From Syntrophaceae bacterium (GTDB taxonomy: Bacteria; Desulfobacterota; Syntrophia; Syntrophales; Smithellaceae), in assembly GCA_003506745.1 (NCBI GenBank), contig DNYQ01000068.1, forward strand, positions 1 to 17,406: 17,406 nucleotides of DNA. Direction: 5' to 3'. The notes under the pieces were generated by a model. The model was not told the origin of the DNA, searched no databases, and saw nothing but the letters and a program-made list of their open reading frames with translations. Shown here one piece after another: positions 1 to 6,529 of this stretch. The stretch's first letter is position 1; each line of letters opens with the position of its first letter. The translations under genes and the position numbers were made by a program.

Positions 1-17
1 TCCCCCCCCCGGTACCA
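1..17 (+). tRNA. 3' end of a tRNA-Leu gene (partial)
   Basis: The window opens with a C-run followed by CCCCGGTACCA. This matches the 3' acceptor strand of bacterial tRNA-Leu genes that begin GCCGRGG, where U72 pairs with G1, the discriminator is A and CCA is encoded. A strong terminator follows within 10 bases, as after a real tRNA gene. The rest of the tRNA lies outside the window, so the anticodon cannot be read. A tRNA 3' end at the edge of a mosaic accessory region suggests an integration (attachment) site. I found no second copy of CCGGTACCA in the window. Confidence 0.65.
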
Positions 18-26
18 AGGAATGGC

Positions 27-60
27 AAGGCCTCGCGGCGAAAACCGCGAGGCCTTTTTC
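27..60 (+). terminator. Rho-independent terminator after tRNA-Leu
   Basis: A perfect 12-bp stem (AAGGCCTCGCGG at 27-38 with CCGCGAGGCCTT at 45-56) closes a 6-base CGAAAA loop and runs into a T-tract (55-59). It should end transcription of the tRNA coming from the left of the window. Confidence 0.9.
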
Positions 61-75
61 TTTTGCCAAAAAAGC

Positions 76-101
76 TGGGGGGACAATGGGGGGACATTGG
101 G
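76..101 (+). repeat. 11-bp tandem direct repeat next to the tRNA
   Basis: TGGGGGGACAA (76-86) is followed immediately by TGGGGGGACAT (87-97) and then TGGG (98-101). Short G-rich direct repeats just inside a tRNA 3' end are compatible with arm-type integrase or excisionase binding sites of an integrated element. No integrase gene is visible nearby, so that role is inference. Confidence 0.5.
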
Positions 102-671
102 AATCGGCAGAATAAATTTAAAGTTTCCGTAAACGAGATTAGTTGCCGATAAGAGTCACTTGGTCCCTGCAGATGACCCTGAAGGGGACCTCAACCTGGG
201 ACCGATGTGAGAATTTTTACTGGTTTTGCCTCAGGACAAGCTGAGTCCGTGGTATCTGGCTGCCGAGGAAATGAGCCTCACCGAGGCCCAATCCTTCCGG
301 GGGGCACTGTTTTCACTCGGACCAACCTGTCTGCATCCCATCTGTAGGTTGTGGAGCTACATACCCAACGCGCTGCGCCGGCAGGCCTAGAGTGCCTTTG
401 AATCTCACCGGCGGCGTGTCTGGTGTCTCTGACATTGGAGTATATTGCCTATTTGTTTTCATTGAGTTGGCCAGAATCGATTGGGCTTCTTGCCCAGGCT
501 TTGGGGCCGGCGCTTGGTGTGCGGAGTCGAGAATCCGGCGTCCTGATCATGCCCTGGAGTGGGGGCGTCTATATCTATATGGTTACCACAAATGCCCCAG
601 CCCGGCCTGTTTACCGGGAGACTCAAGAGGAGCGTGAAGTCGATTAAGGTGAACCGTGGCCCTGTTGGTAA
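99..671. other. No convincing gene; possible coding remnants
   Basis: No gene can be supported here. Two open stretches look faintly protein-like. One runs 211-390 (plus), ends in TAG, has no good start, and contains WYLAAEEMSLTEAQSFRG. The other is a GTG-started frame at 423-647 (plus), 74 residues, without a clear ribosome binding site. Neither resembles a family I know. GGTCCC (162-167) and GGGACC (198-203) form a small inverted repeat. The region is GC-rich compared with the AT-rich genes to its right. It may be debris of an integrase or of an older insertion at the tRNA. Confidence 0.4.
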
Positions 672-1244
672 TTAATATGTAACCAAGGGGCGGTGCAAAA
701 TAAATGTTTTCTTTACCTTTTTATTGCTATACAGTTTTTCTTCTATATTTTTTGAAGCTTCAATTTCACTATGAATGACCTCCATAGTTTTTCCCCATTC
801 ATTAGCACTCGGTAATTCCTTAATATAAGATATCATAAAATCAAATTCATTTCCATGGCGAACAAGGCGTCCTGGTATGCCAACCCTATTGCCTATAAAT
901 ATTCCATATCGTAAATATGGGTGAACATACTTATGATTTTCTGATTTTTTACTATATGTTATTACATCATGTGTAGTTATCCTTTTCATTTTTGTTTCAA
1001 TAACAATACGAGGCTTCCAACTGTCACCATTTGATTCATAAATTAATATGTCAGTTTCAAAATCACGCGCCCTATAGTCGTGCTTTCTTTCTTTACTTGC
1101 AATATCATTATGACTTGTATACTGGAACACTTCATTTGCATATATTAATTTTTTTGATGGCTCTGCATGAAAACATTCGCTAATTTTCTTGAGTTCTTCA
1201 TCTAACCTTTTTGCTATTTTCTTCGCCCAATCAATTTCTTTCAT
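672..1244 (-). CDS. PD-(D/E)XK-like nuclease, small, AT-rich
   Basis: This 190-residue protein carries the core of the PD-(D/E)XK (restriction-endonuclease) fold. Residues 63-70 read ETDILIYE with Asp65. After a turn, residues 79-88 read RIVIETKMKR with Glu83 and Lys85, the D-x(17)-ExK pattern of the active site. Helices follow (HDVITYSKK) and then a strand-like stretch YGIFIGNR (113-120), as in small restriction-type nucleases. The first 60 residues are charged and helical and could form a dimer or recognition part. The start is set by GAGG seven bases before the ATG. No methyltransferase is adjacent, so a classical restriction-modification pair is not supported. The target is unknown. The gene is strongly AT-rich, unlike the 2.3-8.2 kb block. 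I am fairly sure of the fold and not of the function. Confidence 0.75.
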   Translation of the reverse strand: MKEIDWAKKIAKRLDEELKKISECFHAEPSKKLIYANEVFQYTSHNDIASKERKHDYRARDFETDILIYESNGDSWKPRIVIETKMKRITTHDVITYSKKSENHKYVHPYLRYGIFIGNRVGIPGRLVRHGNEFDFMISYIKELPSANEWGKTMEVIHSEIEASKNIEEKLYSNKKVKKTFILHRPLVTY

Positions 1245-1454
1245 AGATTTTCCTCGCGCATGTGATTTGCCAAGGTTGAAAATTTATTTTCTAGGAGCAC
1301 GTCGACTGATTCTTGGCATTATTGCTGTATATGTGATCGTGTAATCCAAATCTTCATTTGCCATTTCAACCCACTTAATCGCACGCATGGTATAAGTAGA
1401 AACAATGTTACATAGTATTTGAAGTGCAACCAATTTAAGAATAAATACAATATA
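1245..1454 (-). other. Intergenic stretch; possible HEPN-like remnant
   Basis: The 1245-1592 gap between the nuclease and the peptidase contains an open frame at 1284-1478 (minus), but its ATG lies inside a terminator hairpin, so the full frame is unlikely to be a gene. The downstream part reads MRAIKWVEMANEDLDYT, which resembles the opening helix of HEPN-domain proteins (pattern WLExAEEDL). The frame then stops after about 20 more residues. There is no good ribosome binding site at the inner ATGs. It may be a degraded HEPN gene; confidence is low. Confidence 0.25.
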
Positions 1455-1455
1455 T

Positions 1456-1481
1456 AAAAAAACAATGCTAGTAAGCATTGT
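1456..1481 (-). terminator. Rho-independent terminator of the peptidase gene
   Basis: Read on the minus strand, ACAATGCT, a TACT loop and AGCATTGT form a perfect 8-bp hairpin (1462-1481), followed directly by seven T residues (plus-strand A-run 1456-1462). It lies about 110 bases after the stop codon of the peptidase gene. It separates that gene from the nuclease gene, so the two are probably transcribed separately or with attenuation. Confidence 0.75.
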
Positions 1482-1592
1482 CAGTCGAATATTATTGCTG
1501 ATATATAGAAGTCAATCCATTGCATGCGTTTTACTTTGAATTATGTCCGAAGTCCAATATGAATCATCTAATTTCTTTACCGGCTAATATTA

Positions 1593-2126
1593 TTACTTTA
1601 TATATAATCCACATGCTTCGCCAGGAACAATCCTATAATTTTTTTTTACAGTTTTGCCAGTCGTCATTGCCGACTTTTTTATTATCTTCATCCCTGAAGA
1701 ATCAATGAGATGCAAACTTGCCATTGTTATTCTGCTGATACATGTCCAATGTTCATACTTGTTTTCGAGACCAACTATTATGACGCGGTAGCGACCATCA
1801 TTTGCATTTATAAAATCTGAGAGATTTCGCCAAACGCCTGCAGCATTATTATTATCCGTGCTAAGTATTTTTTTAACAACCTGCGCCTTATAGTACTTTT
1901 TAGCATATTGAATTATTATCTCAACCAACTTGCCCATTTGTATTGCATTTATTCCATTTATAATTGTGTAGGCAAAGTTTTCTCTGTCAGCAATTGAGCA
2001 AACCATTTTTTTGAACAATATTTCATGATCTTTTTTATCCATTTTAAGTAAAGCATTTGCTGCATTTAGTGCTGAATATATTCCACATAATCCATCACAA
2101 TCGCCTTGTACTATGCATTTATGCAT
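1593..2126 (-). CDS. Papain/C39-like cysteine peptidase, unassigned role
   Basis: This 177-residue protein has the residue order of a papain-fold (C39-like) thiol peptidase. Near the N terminus GDCDGLCGIYSALNA (8-22) gives the likely nucleophile Cys14 at the start of a helix, with Gln7 a candidate oxyanion-hole residue. Late in the chain YEHWTCISRI supplies His126 and HLIDSSGM supplies Asp142, each ahead of or within a beta-strand. There is no signal peptide, membrane segment or ABC transporter domain, so it is not a bacteriocin exporter and should act in the cytoplasm. The start is supported by AGGA seven bases before ATG. The gene is AT-rich and ends before a good terminator. It could be a peptidase effector of a defence system, a deubiquitinase-like enzyme or a transglutaminase-like protein. 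The substrate is not evident. Confidence 0.7.
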   Translation of the reverse strand: MHKCIVQGDCDGLCGIYSALNAANALLKMDKKDHEILFKKMVCSIADRENFAYTIINGINAIQMGKLVEIIIQYAKKYYKAQVVKKILSTDNNNAAGVWRNLSDFINANDGRYRVIIVGLENKYEHWTCISRITMASLHLIDSSGMKIIKKSAMTTGKTVKKNYRIVPGEACGLYIK

Positions 2127-2241
2127 TTGTTTTCCTGTGCAATTTTATAATTTATTGTGAAAATTTATGTGCAATCAATTTAGTCAAGTTTCGATCTTTC
2201 CTTCCATTGCACAATTTTATTTATTGTTTGTGGCGTCTATA
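2127..2241 (-). promoter_or_regulatory. AT-rich upstream region with repeated TTGCACA motifs
   Basis: This gap precedes the peptidase gene. The motif TTGCACA/TGTGCAA occurs three times (around 2137-2143, 2169-2175 and 2207-2213), the last in opposite orientation. The blocks CAATTTTATAATTTATTGT and CAATTTTATTTATTGT are near-direct repeats (about 2140-2158 and 2212-2227). The minus strand also has TTGACT followed by AT-rich sequence, a possible -35. This looks like a promoter with regulator sites, but no single promoter can be fixed by eye. Confidence 0.35.
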
Positions 2242-3240
2242 TTAATTTTTATTGTATATTTTAAATATGTTTTCTGCGATTAGCATAATTTCATTCCGCA
2301 GTTCATGTGGGTAAGACAACTCCATTTCGCCGCCAAAGGACAACACCCAGGAAACGACTTCGCTGCGGCTTTGTGCGGTGAATTCCAGCACAGCGCTGCC
2401 GTCCGCGTGCTCATGGAATGCTTGGTCATCGCTCCACTTCCGCTCGCGGACATACCGAGCGGCGGACTCGGACAAGGCGACCTTGACCCGATACGGCTCA
2501 CATTCAGGGAACCCAAAATATTCCGGCGAGGACCACGGCTCAAAATCATGAGTCAGCCTGGTCGGTTCGGCCCCTTCCATGCGGTGTACGGCAAGGACCA
2601 TCCGGTGTTTCTGCCTTGGCTTGCCACGCGGGTCCACGGACCATCCCTCCGCATATAGCGCCTCGCGATAGGCCGTGAGACGCATGGGGGCGAAGTAGCG
2701 AACCTTTGCGGCATCGGCGTTGAAGCTCTTGTAGCGGACCTCGCAGACCTTCTTTCGCGGGATGGCGGCCAGGAGGGTCTCGATGCTCGCCTCAAAGGGC
2801 GTGTAGTCGATACCTCCCTTGACCATGATTCCCCCGAGGCAATCAAGGGCGGTCGAGCGATCCTCCATGTTCGGCAGCAAAACCGTGGCCTTGGCCACAA
2901 CTTCATCGAGTTTCTTGAGGATCGGCTTGGGGAGAAGGTGGCGAACCAAGTCCCTGCAGAGCAGAAGTTTGCTGATGTCATCGGGATCCAACGCCACCTG
3001 CGGTTTCGTTCGTGGCGTTTTCACCCTGAACCATCGTCGGTTGCCCTCTTTCCCTGTCTCCAGGGAAATCCCCATGCCCCGTTCCAGCTGCTCCATCATC
3101 CGCAGCACCGTCTGTTTGGAACAGTCCAGTTCAGCAGCCAATTCCGACAAGAAGTAGCGCTTGCCCGTGAAAAGCAGCAAGCTGTACAAACTGACGGCTT
3201 TCTGGGCCGGGCTGGCATATGGATCCTGCTTGGCGGGCAT
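2242..3240 (-). CDS. WYL-type transcriptional regulator with N-terminal winged helix
   Basis: This 332-residue protein has the layout of WYL regulators. Residues about 10-75 form a winged helix-turn-helix (AELDCSKQTVLRMMEQLERG, then RRWFRVK as the wing). A WYL-like domain follows at about 165-210 (VCEVRYKSF, APMRLTAYREALYAEGW), with the signature relaxed from WYL to LYAEGW. A C-terminal extension domain ends the chain. WYL domains sense ligands, often nucleotides or nucleic acid, and many control defence loci. I chose the ATG at 3240 because GTGAGGGGGAC lies just before it and it starts 7 bases after the stop of the AAA+ gene. An upstream in-frame ATG at 3345 would overlap that gene by 98 bases. 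The gene is co-transcribed with the ATPase and probably regulates it. The last ten codons are AT-rich, which may mark a junction. Confidence 0.85.
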   Translation of the reverse strand: MPAKQDPYASPAQKAVSLYSLLLFTGKRYFLSELAAELDCSKQTVLRMMEQLERGMGISLETGKEGNRRWFRVKTPRTKPQVALDPDDISKLLLCRDLVRHLLPKPILKKLDEVVAKATVLLPNMEDRSTALDCLGGIMVKGGIDYTPFEASIETLLAAIPRKKVCEVRYKSFNADAAKVRYFAPMRLTAYREALYAEGWSVDPRGKPRQKHRMVLAVHRMEGAEPTRLTHDFEPWSSPEYFGFPECEPYRVKVALSESAARYVRERKWSDDQAFHEHADGSAVLEFTAQSRSEVVSWVLSFGGEMELSYPHELRNEIMLIAENIFKIYNKN

Positions 3241-3247
3241 GTCCCCC

Positions 3248-5488
3248 TCACTTTCGGGATGGACGGTTGAAGCCGATGGGGTTTGTCCTGTTCCGGTTTG
3301 CCTTGATTTGAGACTCCTCCAGTAGGGCCTGGACAAGGGTCTCATGCGTTAGTTCATTTTTGGAATAAAACGAAAATCGGTCACACACAATCTTGAAATC
3401 CCCGGGAGCAAGGTTGGAACAATGGCAAAGCGGATTCAGCACGACCTTTGTTGGCCTGCCATGAACAAGGGGTGCCAACATGCGCCGGTAGAATACGACG
3501 TTGCCGTCACCCGTGAGGTAATCGAAGCCGATTTTTTGGTTGAAGCGGCGTATGGAGGCGGAATCCAGTTGCTCCATCCTGTTGGTGGTGCAGATAAGGA
3601 GCCCGCGAAATCTCTCCATTTGGGTCAGGAATTCGTTCACCGCGGTCACTTCCCAGGACCGGACGGCCAGGCTTCGGTCGAAGATGAAGCTGTCCGCTTC
3701 ATCGATCAGGAGCACTGCTTCATCTCTTTCCGCAGACCGGAAGGCCTCTGCGATGCGTTGCTCCGTCATGCCGACGTAGGGTCCGAGCAGCTCGCTGGCG
3801 CGTTTTGTGATCAGCTCCCGTTCCAGCCGCTGCGCAACATATTTGGCTAATTCGGTTTTCCCGGTTCCGGGAGGGCCGTAGAACAGCAAATTCATGTTGG
3901 CGTGCGGAGCCTTTTTGTCCCGCAGGCTGCGATCGAAGCGCTCCAGTCTGGTCATGAGGCCGTCAAGGTCGCAACCCACGTTGATCCCTTCCAGCGAATA
4001 GTTGCGGTCCATAGTTCGTGCGGCCTCTGTCGGCGCACCGTCGTTGGCGAGCGTCAGCCCCGCCTTCAACGACAATTCCACTGCCCTCCGGAATTGAGGC
4101 GGCTGGCGGTTTTTGGATTCCAGCGCCTTTTTCACGGCCAAGTCGACATACCCCGCGGACAGTTTAAATCTTTGGGCGAATTCTTCGGTTTGATCCGGAT
4201 CAAGGAGGTCAGTGGCCTTGTTCTTCTTGAGCACGTTCCTCCAGAGCCGGACCCTCTGCTTGATGCCCAGCGACTGGAACTGAACACTGTAGGCGAAACG
4301 CCTGCGCACGGATTGTTCGATTCCATCGATGCTGTTGGTGATCCAGACCATGCGTACGCCCGGCCGCTCCAGGAGTTCATTGAGCCACCCCTTGTCCTGG
4401 CCCTGTCCCAGAAAAAGAAAGGACATTATAGTATTGAGGAGGTTGTCGGCCTCGTCCACCACGACAAGCCCGGTGGATCCATTCGCGGTGATGTTCAGGC
4501 ACGCCTCGATTCCGGTCCGTCGGGTCTCCTGGTCGTTGTCCTCTGGCAAGGCAACGCTATAGGCCTGTAACCCCAGCTTCCGGGCCAGAGAGCGGGCAAA
4601 ACTGCTTTTTCCGGTTCCGGGGGCGCCGTAAAGCAGAATATGGGTGGGAGTCGTCGAGCCGGGGCTGCCGAGCAGGGAACAGACGTGCCCTATTTCCGCC
4701 GGGTCCAGGGCGTAATCGGCCAAAGCCAGGGTGTCACCCTTCTGCACCGAGAACAACTCGCGAGTCAGGTCGTCCGCATCACCGTTTTCAAGAAACGCGA
4801 TATAGCTGGAACTCAAGCTGAGGCACGAATCGGTTCGCATAATGTCCAACTTGACGAGTTTGCCGGACATAATCCGTCGCAGTTCAGCCAAGCTGATCCC
4901 TAGGGTGTGACACAGCTTGTTTCGCCCGAGTGTCTGCGTGGCTCCGAACTCGTCCTCAAAGTAGCGGTCCCAGGAATGGACTTTGTCTTTGCAGTAGAGC
5001 AGCAGGCAGAGCTCGCTTTCGTGGGCGGACAGGCCGAGAAGTTTCCTGAACTGGTCCAGGCAGCGTTCCAAGTCGCTCTCGCCCTGGTATAGGTTCTGCT
5101 CAATATACTCGAAGAGGGCCAAGCGCGCATGGGTGGCGAGTACCCGCAGCAGACTCTGCGGCGCAAAGTCCGCCACAGCGTCCAACGCTTCAGTTGCGAC
5201 ACTGGGGCATTCATCGATTTCGGCCAAGGCATCTTCGATGCGTTCCCGCTTCAGCGGGCCAAGGGTCCTCCCCTTGCTGCCTGCAAGCCACTGGCGAACG
5301 CTGCCCGCGAGTTCGTCCAAAGGCCGCCCCAGGGTCCACTCCAGGACTTCGAAAAGCTCACCTATCACCGAATCCTGGAAATCCAGGCAACGGATCAACC
5401 ATTCTGCGCACTTCTTGCGCATGAAGAGAATGTCGTTGGAAGGTTTTAAGGTAAAAATTGGCGCGGGATATGAATGGAGACCCTTCAT
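3248..5488 (-). CDS. Double-AAA+ ATPase
   Basis: This 746-residue protein has two AAA+ modules after an N-terminal part of about 280 residues that I do not recognise. Counting from the ATG at 5488, module 1 has Walker A GAPGTGKS at 288-295, Walker B LVVVDEAD ending at 348, sensor WITNS and an arginine-finger-like VRRRF. Module 2 has Walker A GPPGTGKT at 538-545, Walker B LLIDEAD at 593-599, sensor CTTNR and SIRRF. The second module resembles the FtsH/Vps4/COG0464 type, so a hexameric remodelling or unfolding machine is likely. I prefer ATG 5488 (AAGGGGAAAG upstream) over an in-frame TTG at 5509. No protease or nuclease domain is fused, so an effector must be separate if there is one. With the WYL gene downstream it forms a compact two-gene unit of a kind often seen in defence islands. 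Confidence 0.88.
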   Translation of the reverse strand: MKGLHSYPAPIFTLKPSNDILFMRKKCAEWLIRCLDFQDSVIGELFEVLEWTLGRPLDELAGSVRQWLAGSKGRTLGPLKRERIEDALAEIDECPSVATEALDAVADFAPQSLLRVLATHARLALFEYIEQNLYQGESDLERCLDQFRKLLGLSAHESELCLLLYCKDKVHSWDRYFEDEFGATQTLGRNKLCHTLGISLAELRRIMSGKLVKLDIMRTDSCLSLSSSYIAFLENGDADDLTRELFSVQKGDTLALADYALDPAEIGHVCSLLGSPGSTTPTHILLYGAPGTGKSSFARSLARKLGLQAYSVALPEDNDQETRRTGIEACLNITANGSTGLVVVDEADNLLNTIMSFLFLGQGQDKGWLNELLERPGVRMVWITNSIDGIEQSVRRRFAYSVQFQSLGIKQRVRLWRNVLKKNKATDLLDPDQTEEFAQRFKLSAGYVDLAVKKALESKNRQPPQFRRAVELSLKAGLTLANDGAPTEAARTMDRNYSLEGINVGCDLDGLMTRLERFDRSLRDKKAPHANMNLLFYGPPGTGKTELAKYVAQRLERELITKRASELLGPYVGMTEQRIAEAFRSAERDEAVLLIDEADSFIFDRSLAVRSWEVTAVNEFLTQMERFRGLLICTTNRMEQLDSASIRRFNQKIGFDYLTGDGNVVFYRRMLAPLVHGRPTKVVLNPLCHCSNLAPGDFKIVCDRFSFYSKNELTHETLVQALLEESQIKANRNRTNPIGFNRPSRK

Positions 5489-5547
5489 AACTTTCCCCTT
5501 GTTTTTCAAGGAGAATAGTGCTGATATCTTCCATATTCCGGAACGAT

Positions 5548-5562
5548 TTTTCGAGGCGAAAA
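5548..5562 (-). promoter_or_regulatory. Small palindrome upstream of the AAA+ gene
   Basis: TTTTCG-AGG-CGAAAA is a perfect 6-bp inverted repeat about 60 bases upstream of the AAA+ start, in the 162-base gap before the cyclotransferase-like gene. It is a candidate operator for the WYL protein encoded at the end of this transcript. No well-matched -35/-10 pair is obvious. Confidence 0.3.
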
Positions 5563-5636
5563 TACTGAATTATTTTGTGCGGATCTGGTCGCCGGTGAGA
5601 AGATCTGTTGGTTTTTAGGATGGTCGAGCGCGTTGC

Positions 5637-5663
5637 TGGGCCTCACATTATCAGCGAGGCCCA
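5637..5663 (-). repeat. Hairpin overlapping the stop codon of the cyclotransferase-like gene
   Basis: TGGGCCTC (5637-5644) and GAGGCCCA (5656-5663) form a perfect 8-bp stem with an 11-base loop that contains the TGA stop (5651-5653). No T-run follows on the minus strand, so it is not a standard intrinsic terminator. It may stabilise the 3' end of the mRNA or help factor-dependent termination before the AAA+ gene. Confidence 0.4.
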
Positions 5664-6529
5664 ACTGGTTGCCGCCTTCTCCAATCCCCTGATTCAATCA
5701 CCACACCGCTGTCATGGGAAATGGCATAAACCCAGGCCAGGGGGGTTGCATTCCTGGTCCGCACCCGGATCAGGACCCGCCTGTATAGGGAATGCGGCTG
5801 CCCGTAGCCGCGAAATCCTTCCAAACGATCCAGCAGGGACAGGGCGGCTCCGCGGTCTGAGAATTCAAACAACTCACCATGGACTCGCCGTTTGCCGCCC
5901 GGGAGGAAGCCTGGAAACGCCTCCAGATCGGTGAGCATCCCATGGGCATCGGCCTCGCCGAGGAACCGTGCGCCGAGCGAGCGCATCGACCCGTGCAGGG
6001 CTTCCCCGCGCATGAGTGTGCCATAGCAGAACAACGGCACCCCTTGGGCAGCGTCGGCCCTTTGCGCGGCGGCCGCGAGATGGCTCACCGAATGGCCGTA
6101 ATCCTTCAGCCCGGCGGCCACGGCTTCGAGATACCCGGGATCGGGAGGGACATGTTCGTTCAATCGGGCGCTCGGCAGATTGTAGGCTACTGCCGGGACC
6201 GCCGAACCGTCAGGCAGGAGTATCTCAATGGTCTCGCGCCGGTAGACCGCCGGAGCGCCTTCCTTTAGGTCCAGCACTGCCAGGTCGGCTTCCGACACAC
6301 TGAAGAGAGCCCCTGGAAGCACATGGCCCACCCGCTTGCGCCATCCAAGAACACCCCCGCCCCGGCGTGACGAATGCAAGGGAAACACCGGCTCAGCATC
6401 GGGCAGGAATGCAGGGGTTCCCTTCCGGGGCAAAGGGTTGGGGCAATCCTCCGACAGGCACCATTGGCGCAGATCGTCAGCATTCAGGTTTGACCCGTAT
6501 GCGAAGTAGAGCAAACGCGCATCGCTCAT
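5651..6529 (-). CDS. Double gamma-glutamylcyclotransferase-like (AIG2 family) protein
   Basis: This 292-residue protein is a tandem of two GGCT/AIG2-like domains. Domain 1 opens with LLYFAYGSNLNADDL (6-20) and has its candidate catalytic Glu90 in LKEGAPAVYRR. Domain 2 opens with PLFCYGTLMRGEALH (165-179) and has Glu237 in LEGFRGYGQPHSLYRR. The YGSNL/YGTLM glycine-loop and an acidic catalytic residue are the family hallmarks, and both copies keep them. Single-domain relatives cleave gamma-glutamyl amines or amino acids to release 5-oxoproline, but many bacterial members have no proven substrate. The ATG overlaps the stop of the ADP-ribosylglycohydrolase gene (ATGA), so translation is coupled and the two probably act in one pathway. 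No signal peptide, so cytoplasmic. The fused two-domain form is less common than the single domain. Confidence 0.85.
   Translation of the reverse strand: MSDARLLYFAYGSNLNADDLRQWCLSEDCPNPLPRKGTPAFLPDAEPVFPLHSSRRGGGVLGWRKRVGHVLPGALFSVSEADLAVLDLKEGAPAVYRRETIEILLPDGSAVPAVAYNLPSARLNEHVPPDPGYLEAVAAGLKDYGHSVSHLAAAAQRADAAQGVPLFCYGTLMRGEALHGSMRSLGARFLGEADAHGMLTDLEAFPGFLPGGKRRVHGELFEFSDRGAALSLLDRLEGFRGYGQPHSLYRRVLIRVRTRNATPLAWVYAISHDSGVVIESGDWRRRQPVGPR

Noticed and set aside
1284..1478. 64-residue minus-strand frame as a complete gene
   Set aside because: Its ATG lies inside the terminator hairpin of the peptidase gene and no ribosome binding site precedes it or the inner ATGs.
3241..3345. Longer start for the WYL regulator (ATG at 3345)
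   Set aside because: It would overlap the AAA+ gene by 98 bases; the ATG at 3240 has its own ribosome site and the winged-helix domain begins after it.
3422..4570. Plus-strand open frames opposite the AAA+ gene
   Set aside because: They are antisense shadows of a GC-rich gene with clear AAA+ motifs and have no family features.
5489..5509. TTG start at 5509 for the AAA+ gene
   Set aside because: The ATG at 5488 follows AAGGGGAAAG at normal spacing.
5637..5663. Hairpin as an intrinsic terminator
   Set aside because: No T-run on the minus strand after the stem.
5506..5697. 63-residue minus-strand frame between the AAA+ and cyclotransferase-like genes
   Set aside because: No ribosome binding site, no family resemblance, and it spans the hairpin and likely promoter region.
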